A stretch of DNA of 64,000 nt from Doris montereyensis (lineage: Eukaryota > Mollusca > Gastropoda > Nudibranchia > Dorididae). Numbering within the stretch: position 1 is the first letter of the stretch; the number at the start of each line of letters is the position of its first letter. Positions 13,801 through 25,800 of the stretch are shown one piece after another. The stretch covers positions 222,501-286,500 of the forward strand of contig JAXRKP010000086.1 in assembly GCA_037039925.1 (NCBI GenBank), written 5' to 3'. Under the pieces are notes generated by a model. The model had not been told where the DNA came from. It did not search any database and saw only the letters and a list, made by a program, of their open reading frames with translations. The position numbers and the translations under genes are program-made.

Positions 13801-16800
13801 CTTTTGCTATCAAAAGATAACATGTCCTTTATTAGTTGAATGTCAAGAATCATTTCATTGTGTTGTGAATGGAAACGTTCATCAAATCTCCTTCAAAATT
13901 TTATGGTAAAATATTTTGCTTTGTTGTTTGTTCTAGGCTGGACCTGAAAAAGCTGTCCCTGGACGTTGTTGACATCATGACAACTATTTTGCCCAATGAC
14001 CAGGAGGTAAGTTTTGCATTTGTCCATTTGACTGAGAGCATTCAAACCTCAAATGAATTTATTTAGTCTTTTTATTTTTTTTATCTGCCACCAATACCTT
14101 TGTTTTTCAGCTTAAATGTTTTATTGAAAAACTGAATGAGTTTACCAGTCAGATAAGCCAGTACCCACCTTTAAATTTGTGTCATCATGGTTTCTTGAAA
14201 AATGTTTTACGTTCTTTTTTCTTTTGTTAGAATTTTCCTTACTGACAAAAAATATTATGTAGTTAAAGTGCATTTCCGCTCTTGTTTTCCAGGATTTCAT
14301 CTGGTTCCAAAAGCATATTGGTCACTGGGAAAGAGGGGTATAAAGGGAGAGGGTTGGCAGGGAATGGCTACACAAATATAGTTTATTCTGTTAGTTCTGC
14401 AGCTTATTACACCAGTAACATATCTGTCATCTGGCTGTCATTATTACAAACCATTTTAAAACACTGTTTACATAACAGACTATAAGATTGAAATTTGAGC
14501 CTAATGTGTAAATGTTTGGATAAGAAACACAACATTATAAGGGGCTGAACCTAAAAAAATTATCATGGGTTACAATGTTTTTATTGAATTTTCGCAACAG
14601 GTCAAGGCGTACAAGAATTTCGAAAAAGAAAAACAGTCTGTTTCTGCTTTGGCGGATGAAGACAAGTTCATGTTGCAGGTATAACCTTATTTCATTATTA
14701 GTCAATGTTCTTATGAGATGTTCTTAGAATTTTTCTTGAGATATTTTTAGTACTTTTAAGAAGCATGTTAATATAGAGTTTTTTCCCCATTACTTTTGAT
14801 ATCCAGATGAACTCTTAGGCTCTAGACTTAAACGTAAACAGAAACTTATAAAATTATGGAATTTCATCAAATCTTAGTAGGCTTACCTATATGCATATTG
14901 GTGAGAAATGTGTGCACAGTAATTGCTACTGTATGTCCTTTTTGTAAGCAGAGTGTGAATTCTGGCACTGAGTTTTGCTCACGGTGCTTCAGATAGTAAA
15001 TAATGGTGCTAATTGTCATCAGTGTTTCAAATCTAACCTCTTAAGTTTTGTTAGTTTTTTTTAATGAGGAAATTTGAATACTTCCATGGATATGCTAATT
15101 CTTGTCCTTTCTTTTCACTTCATAATTTTGACATATGTTTTTCACCTACTTTTCAGATGGTGAAGGTGGAACGTCTTTCCCAAAAACTTCACATAATGAG
15201 CTTTATTGGAAATTTCTATGATAACATCCATCACTTACAACCAGTAAGTTCAGTCACCAAAATTGGGTCAAAATTGGGGAGGGGGCGGGGGAAACATGAC
15301 ATCAGATTGTATATATGTATATATATATTATTTTTATTTTTAAATATTTCCATTTTAAGACACTTAATAGATGAATGTTTTACAATATTTTGTTTCAAAG
15401 AGGACAATTTTACGAATTTAATAGGCATCAAATTCAAAAGGCTTAATGTTGGCACAGGTACAGAAGTCATTCCCCTTCCTGGATGTACAAGCTAGGGATT
15501 TTATTGATAGATTATTGTACCAACTTTGTTGGGTTTTTTGTGTCAATTGAAACAGTAAGTTTTCCAGTAGCCACAGACAATTTAGATGGCTGTTGATTTC
15601 TTCATGGCATTATTTTTTTATTTGTCCTACAGCAAGTCAATGCGGTGATTGCGGCATCTATGTCATTAAAAAATTCCCACAAAGTTCGAAAGATCATTGA
15701 GGTAAGTCAAGATTTCTGTAATAGGCGATGATGCCTTTTCTTCTGATGATAACTGTACCTCAAATGAACATGTATGAAATTTGAAGGGAGAATTTGAAAC
15801 AAGTAAATTGTTTTAAAGCCTGATTTAATCTTTACTATGTTATGAGGCTCTTACTCTTCATTTTCACACAATATTTTTCATTGTTTCTGCTTAGCTTTTG
15901 TTAAAGCCTTCACACTGTGTTAATAAGAGTAAATTTTATGAGGATTACTGTCTTGTTTTAATCATGAGAAATTTATGGGTCTGAACTTTGTCAGTAGCCT
16001 CATGATGTGGGTTTGAAATTTTCCTTCCTTAGATAGGTAGAGCTTGATGTTTATTTATAAAAGAACCCACTGGAAAATACAGTGCTGAAATTATAAACTC
16101 AAATGCACAATCAGAAAAGACCGGTTTTATCTGTGCATAAATCATTTAAATTGAGAGTTTCAAGGTTATAATTGCCAGTGCCAAACCTCAATAAAGCATA
16201 AGAAAGCAAGATCATAGCATGCGAAATGAAATGTCTCAGAAAGACGCTTAACATCACAAGCACAGACAAACAAAACAATGAAGACATTAGACAACAGGTG
16301 GGCATCGAATCAAGCATGCAATATATTGAGAGACAACAAATCAAATGGTTTGGACATGTCATGAGAATGGGGCCACAACAGCCAGCCTTAAAGGTCTACA
16401 CATGAAATTTGACAGATTTAAGGCAAGAGGAAGACCATGGCAAAGATGGATTGAAGAAATCAAAAGAGACCCCCAAAAACAACATGTCGATCCAAAAGGC
16501 AACACACCAGGCCCACTTTTGACAATTACAACCTTCCTCAACATTTTGCGGTATAAGAGAATAAAAAAAGTTTTAAAAGCAAATAAGTGGATAAACATTG
16601 TTAAAATTTTCATGTGCTTAAGATTGTATTTATAAATCTTGTTTTTTATGCTATAGGTAATCCTTGCACTGGGTAACTACATGAACAGCAATAAGAGAGG
16701 GGCAGTGTACGGATTTAAACTACAAAGTCTTGACATGGTAAGCAAAGCATTGGTAGCCAGCTTCTGTTGTCTTTGCTTCACTGCTATATTATCTTGCACA

Positions 16801-19800
16801 TGTTGAATTGATATTCTTACCATTAGATACAAGTTTTGGTTTTCTTGTATAGAAATTTTGGGCATATACGGCTTGAGCTTTTCAGAAATTTTTATTTGAT
16901 TTGATTTACCCACATCTCGGGGTTTTTGGTAGGATTTTTAATTTTGCGCGGACTGATCTGTAAACAGCCAAGGGTTCTTTAACATGCACAAAGTGTTGTG
17001 ATCTGCACATGGGATATCCGATGGGACTAAGTGTCGTTCTACCTACCTGGACCAGGTGGGTAGATTTGGCTAAAAAAATAATCAAGAAAATTTTTCAACC
17101 GTCGATGGGGCTCGAACCCACTATCTTTTGGTTGAGAGGCTGACACCTTGCCTCTAGACTACCGAGTCCCCCTTTTCAGAAATGAATTGTGTATGAATTG
17201 TGTAAACAAAGATGAATGAATAATTGAACATCATTAGTGATCTTATGAGTTAGTCGTGTTTTGTTTGCGAGCAACAAAAAACATTTTGATTAAGTTGTCA
17301 TCAGTCACTTTAAGTGTTAATAACTTTAGCAAATTTTACATACTTGGCAAATATTCTAAACTTAACAAACCTTAAAGATCTTCCTTCTCTCATGGTCTTC
17401 TCATTTATCTCCAATAACAGTATTATAGTTGCCAACCAGTACGTTAAAAGCATATTTAGTATGGGTTTTTTTATTTGTAGTCCATAAATCTGTATATATC
17501 TTTAAAAGTATGTATATGAGGGTGTTTAAAAAAAAAAAAAATCCTCCAATATAGAGATTGGGGTGAAAGTCTGAAGACACCATTCTGAGTTCACAAAACT
17601 ACATTCACGCTTTGCCAGAAAGGCCAGTGATCAGCCAACCTTTTTGTTATTTACCGTAAAGAGTTAATTCAAGTTAAATTATTACGTTACGTTTTCAGGA
17701 ATATTAAGGGTCATAGTGCAAGTTTGTGTGGTCAGAATCTGTTTTTCATTTTGAAAAGGTTGGCAACTATGTAGTATGGAAAGCAGTTAATTCACATTCT
17801 TATCACTGGTAAAGTCTTAATTATCACATATGGTGTGTTTCAAACTTCTTAATGAGCTTATGTTTTAAAACTATTTCTTTCTAGCTGGTGGACACAAAAT
17901 CAGGGGACAAGAAGACGACCTTAATGCACTTCTTGGCCATGACAGTTCATGATAAATTCTCAGATCTTCAAAACTTTGATTCTGAATTGAGATTCTTGGA
18001 CAAGGCGGCTCTAGGTATGAAAAACATGCTGGCATATCTCTCATCAAGCATTTAGTAGGATATTATAATCTTGGAAGGGATTTATGCAAGTAATAGAGGC
18101 ATAGAATATGTTTTTGTAACTTTAATTCGTCTTTTGATACCTTGTTGACAAACTATCTAGTAATGAAATACTATGAAGAGAAAAAAATACTTAAAATAAA
18201 AAACCTTTTGTGTACAGGCCATGAAGTTATATTAATTTTTCTGAATAAAAGACAGGCCATGATAAAAAGAGAGCACATTGTTTGCCAGATAATATTATTT
18301 TTACTAGATTGCAAGAAAGAGGAAAACAGCTTTACTTTTAATGGATGCTGTACTGGTACTGACTATTATATAAAACTAATTGAGAAATCCCCAGAAGAAT
18401 AAACATTCTTTTCAAATGATAATAGTTAACAGTTTTATTTATTATTCAAGTAATGTATTTGCTCAATAGACAAACCATTGCTGCAAGGTTGAAAATACTA
18501 AGCTCAGTTAAGGATCAGATTGTTGGAAATACACAAGATAAATGTAACCAGTCTTACTTGATCATCTGACGAGTTTTAGTTCTCCTCACACATAGCTTAC
18601 ATGTAGCTGGAGGAAGCGAAACATTTGAATAAGACATGATAACATTACCTTTGATTCCATAAGGAGGATGAATTGTTCTTTTATTTGCAGTCTTTTTTTC
18701 CAGTGGAAGTTAATTGTTTTACTATAATATAGAAAGAATGTAGATTATTCTTTGCTAACAGAAATATTACTCAAATCAGGCTAGTTATTTTCTTTTCTTG
18801 CTTTGCAAGTACTTTATACATGTATTTTAAATAAGGTCACAATTATTGATTTAAGAGAACTGTTATGCTTTCTTTAATGTCAGTGTCCATGGAGAACGTC
18901 AACACCGACATCCATGAACTAGAAGTTGGAATGGACATGGCGAAGCGGGAGTCGTCTTTGAGGAAGGACTCCAGAGATTATCCTATCATCCTCAAGGACT
19001 TTTTGGCTAACGCTGAGGACAAACTGAAGAAACTTCTCGCTGATGTCAAAACTGCCCAAGTAAGATTTTCACCTGGTCATGTCCTACCTTTTTTTGTTTC
19101 ATTTCTTATCTGGTCTCTTTCAGCTTTTTAAAGAGACAAGTCTCTCGAAGAACACTTATTGCCGCTTGTCTTGCCAATGATTGTCTTGTAGATTTCCCAG
19201 CCATAAATTTAACTGCCTATTTGTTATATTTTTTCTGGGTTTTTTAAATGATTGTTTTGTTATTTGGGGAGGCGATGTGGAATGTAAATTGTTGGCAAGT
19301 TGTTCTCCTGATTTATTTATTTTGTTTTTTGTTCGGGTACGAGGAGGGATAGGAGGTTTTTGGTTTTTGTTTGTTTTTAGTTTGAGTTTTTTAGGGAGGG
19401 TATTAGTGTGTAAGGACGAATGATTTGATGTTCAGTTGTTTGTAAATTCTTAAAAAGTATTTAGAAAGCATTAAAAGATATGAATGAGTTTGTATCTAGG
19501 GGATTTTCCTTTCCCACTGGGACAGTATTTTTTACTTAAGACATTTATTGAAGTGATATTTTATGTTCATGTGATGATTGGAAATTTGTCTACAATTTTG
19601 AATTTTGAATATTCCAGATATGATTTAGACAACAAAAGTACATGTTTCTTTTAATTTCTCTCACCCAGGATGCATACAAGAAAGTTGTAGAATTTTTCGG
19701 TGAAAACCCACGAATGATTTCTCCTGCTCAGTTCTTTTCTCAATTTGTGAGATTTGTGAGTTGTTTCAAGGTAAGCTTTTGGTTATTGCTGTTATCAGAT

Positions 19801-22800
19801 TACTTGATGATTTGTAAATGGATTTTCACATTGTACAGCCTATGTGATGGCCGACCTGGTTTTGTCTTTTCTGTTATGTGTTTTATACTATATTTCAACC
19901 CATTTTTTATATGTTATTTTATATCATATTTTGTTTTGTATTTTATATTTTACAGTATTATTTTATGTTATGTTTTAATATAATTTAAAGTTTTTTTTTG
20001 GTTTTTTGTTGGTTATAATAAGTTTCTTTTGGTATAAAAATAAAAAGGATGTGATTTAAATTTTATGGTAGTTTTATATAATTGATTATAGCACAACTTT
20101 GACTCCATACTGTGAAAGTGTGAAGAAAAACATAATTGGCTATGATTGTGAGATAAAAAATCAACAAGAGTTCATTTTTTAAAGATTTTAATATATAGTT
20201 TCACGTTCTCTCTCAGATTTCTCAAGAGGTTCTTAGGTTTCCTCTCTCAAAATTGTTTTGCATAATTCAAATAGAATGAAAAGGGAAAACCTGTAATTTG
20301 TTGTTTTACACATTCTATTTTTATTAGAGAAAACATGTCTTAAAACGAAAAGAAATAAAAGAAGAAGAAATAATTGAATTCTCTTCTTAAAATTAGATTT
20401 CCTTATCCTTTTATACCTCAGAAGCTCTTCAAAGAAAATTTAGAAGAAATGTAAAGAGTTAAGGAAATAAGATAAAGTCAAGTGGTATTGACACATATGA
20501 GTGCTATTAGCCTTCCTGAAGTGTTGATATATTCTAAATGTCCTCATCTTAATTTCCACAATGCTTTGCTTGGCTCTGTTCTCCTCTTACTTTCACTTTC
20601 CTTGCTTTGCTCATCTTTGAATACTAACACTGTACCTTAATGATATTATATTTGTTAACACTTTCAAACAATATCATTTTTTAAAATATAAACATCACAG
20701 CAAGCTTTGGTGGATAATGAAAAAGAAAGAAATTAGATGCAGGAATGACAGAACCAGTTGCACAACCAGTGAAGAAGAAGGACAAGAAGATGACACAGGT
20801 ATGTGCCTTTTTTCTTTTCCAGTTTGCACCATCAATTTGTATTGTTCTCCTCTACATATATATGTGTGTGTTGTGTCGTATATTTAAAGTTTTATTTGTC
20901 ATTTTGGCATGTCACCACACCATAAGTTGGCTAGAAGCAAGGATCAATTGATTGCCTGGTATAAGGTCACTTGCCAGTCTTTTATCGGGCCAGTTGTTAT
21001 CATCCAAAATATCATAACACTTAAGATGAGGATGAAAACGATGAATCACAATAGCAACTGCACTCTCATATAATGTCAATGGTGATGATAGCGATGATGT
21101 TAACATCAGAGTTTATCATAGTTATAGCTTAATATGAGTGAATGACATGAGAAACATACAAGTTCATAGCTGCCAACCTTTTCAAACCGAAAATCGAAAA
21201 ACAAACTGCACGAACTAATTCTAACTTGCACGACATGCCATAATGTTCCAGAAAACATTGATAATTTAACTTGAATTCACCCCCTTTATGGTAGTTTTTT
21301 TTTAATCTGCTGATCGCTTGCCTTTCTGACAAAGCTTGATGGTAGTTTTGCAAATTCAGAATGGCGTTTCTAGACTTTGACCCCAATATCTGTGAGTCTC
21401 TACCATTGACTTAAGATTTCTTTAAACAAATATTACAGCTAGCCATCATAAACATGGACTTGTGGACTTAAAAACAAAAAAATGTTACTAAATACGTTTT
21501 TTACATACTGGTTGGCAGCTATGCAAGTTGAAGAGAGAGTTGCAGTGAGAATGGTGGTGACATGATGGATGTTCATCCGGTTGATTGGATCAGTTTTAAG
21601 ATTAAAGATAAAAGGATAAAAAGGAATTGTGCTGCAGCAGGCTGACCGCATATTCTGCTGCAGCAGGCCGACTGCTAATGAATAGGAATATGAAGTAGGA
21701 ATAATAGGCCTGATAGATATAAATCGAGAAAAGACACGGGTAATTTGGAGCGCAGGTGCTGTTCATCAGTTTTAGTATTCATTGTTTCTTTGTTTCCTTA
21801 TTGCTGTTGGAGATGGCAGCGCTTGAAAAATTCTCTATTTTGTTTCATTTTCTATCTATTAGGCTTATTGTTCCTATTTCATGTCCCTATTCATTAAAGA
21901 TAGAATGAAGATGTGAAAAGCAGGGAAATGTATGGCCATGGAACAGAAATATATTCATCATAGGGGATAAGCATGAAAGTTTCATAACATTTTGTGTTTC
22001 GTTGGGGTTTTAAAAAAATTGAATGATACATTTTTTTCTTTCTCTTTTCATATTTTTTAGAATGATTTTTAAAATTGACGTTTTTTACCAGCATTTTGAG
22101 GTGCATCAGCAATCAAAATTTGTTTTGTGCGTGATCATCATCTCATGAATATTTTTCCAATATTTGTTTTGGTTTGTTTGGGTTTTCTGCTTTTGTTTTG
22201 TTCTTTGTTTGGGGAGGGGGGGAGAAGAAAGGAAGGAGAGGAGAGGAGTATGAAAGAAAGAAAGAAAGAAAGATTGTAATAAATCAGCTGAGATGACATC
22301 AATTGCTTGTGAAGAGAATTTTTTCTAAATTATTTTCAATTGATTGAAATGTAAATAAAGGTAATCTGTATGTTGTTTACTATGTGGAGCTTGGTTTTTT
22401 GACAATTAAAAATGAAGTAATTGAATGTTGTTTTTTTTATGTGCATGTGACAACCCTGTTTGAAACGTAATGGATAGTGGGGTATGTAAGGTCAATGGAA
22501 ACATGGGTTTCTTCTGTGAAAGTTTGTTTATGATTTTACTCCATAATGATTAGTTTGCCACCTTGTGTGTACTACCTTATTTACCAATTTTATTATCCCT
22601 TATCTTTGAAAGGCAAAACCCGTCATGGTGAGTGATTTAAAGCAAAAAACGAAAAAAGAAGATTTTATGAAGAGAAGATTGTGGGGGAATTAAAAGCAGC
22701 TTTTAAAATAGAAGGTGGAAAATAGTCTGTAAATGTAGTTATTCAAAGTATTGCATCAAGACTTCATTTTATTTACATGAACTTCACTGCAAACCAGCAC

Positions 22801-25800
22801 AACGGCCTGCATGTCCCGCGAAGGATAAGCCTGTAAAGTCTCTTCTTTTTCAGATGCATCAGAAACTGTGGGCAATTGAAAATTAGTGAAATAAAGATAA
22901 TTTATCCATAAAACAAATTACAAGGGCAGCCATTTTTTCCCTTGAAACAAATGTTTGCCTCATAGTTGTAAAGATATGCAAATTTGCACAATACGTAATT
23001 ATTGAAATATGACAAATCGTTCCAAGTTGTTGAACCCCCCCCCCCTTGCCCTATCAGCAATTAGAAGAAATTTCTTTTTTTTTGTAGATTCTTTTTCTTT
23101 CTTATCTGTTAACCAATAGTATTTCAGTATTATAACAAAAATTGCTTTTTTATATTTTTTAGAAAAAGCAGTTTATTTTCAAATAACAAAATTGTTGTAA
23201 TCAACTTTTGAAACAAATTTCACTAAGTTTTCCTTCATAACAATAAACATAAATAATTTTATTTATTTTCTATAGCTTTTTTTTTTGACTCTTATTAAAT
23301 TGATTGCCTAGTATAGTTTAATTGCTCATTGCATTATTTGCTCTAACTGGCATACAAATTTTATGTTAAATATCTTTTTTTTCTGATTCACAGGACTAAG
23401 AAAATTTTCTTTAAATTTCTATTGGGGAAAATATCACCTTTTTCTTAGAGATATATCTGAGATCAACAATATTTAGGCTTTATGCCTAATGTTTATTGCC
23501 TCTGAAAAGCATGCAGAATGAATTGACTTGATCACACTGAAAGCCATTTCTTTGTAACTTTTTTTTACTAAAAAGTAGAATGATCTGTGCTGAAAACCAA
23601 ATGCATCAAACTTTTCTGGATTGCCTAGATATCCAACTTAAATCAACATGATTTTTTGCTTGGCTTATTAGATTTGTATTTATCATAACTTCATTTTTCT
23701 TCTTTTCCTTCTTACACTTACGTTCTACCCTATTGTTTTTTCCTTTGCCTTGTCCTGTTTTCATTTAACATTATGAAAACCTTTTGCTTCTTCCCACCGC
23801 ATTGAAATAAGTGAAAATTTAGGAATAGTTTGGATTTTGAGGGCAGATGGTAATCTGGTGAGATTGGGACGAGGGGTTTTTATTTAAATAAAAAGATGCG
23901 TCTGTCTTTTTTTGTGGGTGTATAGGAAAGAGGCGCTGGTAGCTCAGTCAGTAGAGCGTCTGTCTACCAGGCAGGAGGCCGGAGCTCAATTCTCAGGCAC
24001 ATTTTTTCCTGTTGATCCAGCAGAGAAATGGGTAGCTAGGTCTATTCAGATTCGGTGAAAGTAAAGGCGGGGTGGAAAGTAAAGGCAAACTACCACACTA
24101 TGCCGTATGCCTAGAAAATCAGGATTCTACTCCTGGATTCCCCTTGCTCGAATCTGAGTATGGGACTTACTTACTTACAGGTAGAAAAGTAACCGGATGA
24201 TATATTTTCTCAGAAAAAGAAGAATACAATGTAGATAGATTTGTGTCATCAATTTATGTGTAGGCAACTGTTTTTTCTTTCAAAAGTAAATGTGAAAGTG
24301 GGCATGTGTTAATCTCAAACAAGTATATGACGTCCATGAATCAATTTTGAGATTTTTGAAGAAGCTGGATATTGATAAAGAAATATAGAAATATAGGCTC
24401 TTTTTCTGTCAGTGTAATATTCATTAACTGTCAGACCTCTTGGTCTTGATTGTTAAATTATCTAAATTTAGACTAAAGGAGAAAGAAAGAAGGGTATTGG
24501 GGAAAAGCATTTCACAAACATCCGGCAAGCTGCCTGAATGACATTTTTCTGTTTTTTGCTCTTCCTTCCATGATGCCCAAACCATTGGCCAAGTTTTCCC
24601 ATTGTCCAGTGAAGGTGAAGAGGTCCTTTCAAAACGGTTCCTTAACCCTTTGACATCTTTGCTCTATTCTTGGGACTGTGGCGATGATTCTTTCTTACTC
24701 TTTCCTTTGGCAAGTTTGATTGGCCATTTGTTTTCCTCCCCTTGAGCTAACAAGTTATAATTTCTGTTCCTGCCTGTATGATTTTATTAATGACAAATTT
24801 ATTTTGTTTTGTTTTCGTTCTTATCCATTTTCCTTTAATGATGACAAGAAATACATTGTTTTAATACCCACAAAGATTCAGTATTGAAATTTCAGTTTAT
24901 AAAGTCTTGTCGATAATTTTTTAGTGAATTTAAAATAAGTGCGGAAAACATTTTTATGTCATTATCACACTTTACTGGCCATAATGGAAAGCATTTTTAC
25001 TACTGTTGATGAAATATCCTGTACTTTGCTTTGTGAAGTAATTTCTCAATAGGTACCTTTTACAATGTATAAAAGCATTCAACTACTGAAAGAAAAAAGC
25101 GCTAAAGCATCATTTTCTCTAGCAATGAGAGTAATAGTGAAAATTACTCCACCTTTAAAAGGCAGAAACTGTATACACCCTACTTAGGGGATAAAGGTAG
25201 ATAATTAAAAAGCCAATGAGATAAATAAAAAGCTAATCTGTTACTATGCTGTCAAACCAACATAATTTTAAAAAATAAGTAGATAAACAATAAGCTCAAC
25301 CATTACTACACTGTGAAACCACTGTGAAACCTACCCTCATTAACGTTTTCCTTTCTTTTTCTGTCTTCAGGAGGCCATGGTGTCCGAACTGAAAACCCGT
25401 AACAGAGAAATAAAGGAGAAGAGACGCTCTTGAAGCAGGACGACATGTATCACGGCGCCCTGGAAGACATTCTCCTTGGTATGAAACCTGTTTTCGTTGT
25501 TGTCGCCATAACAAGAAATGATATTCCATTCCATGAAAACAATTTTGATCCCTAGCTTCCGAGTTGTTTAGTAAAAGACAAATTTTGAAAAGAATTTGCA
25601 GCCATGCTTTCACAGCAGTAGAAATGATAGAAAAAAATATTGTTTTGACTATATTCATGAGGCACAAGTTGTTTATCTTGTTATAAAACATGACCACTAC
25701 CTTTGGTCCTTAGGTAGAGGAGTTGACGTTACACCACTCTAGATCTGACAGATTGGAAGAACGACTCCGAATTAACTCGAGGTTCTTCAAGTTCTAGGAA

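Larger units (their letters stand above)
20799..25370 (+). other. Formin intron 23, 4.6 kb
   Basis: The largest intron of the gene within the window. It contains a GAAAGAAAG-type simple repeat near 22250, a C run at 23036-23044, the family C SINE at 23932-24178 and a possible 15-nt microexon at 22613-22627. No other coding similarity was seen. Confidence 0.75.

Noticed and set aside
23932..24003. Functional tRNA gene (also heads at 33649, 17172 and 56703)
   Set aside because: Each is joined to a shared non-tRNA body and tail, has degenerate boxes or arms, and belongs to a multi-copy family: SINE heads.
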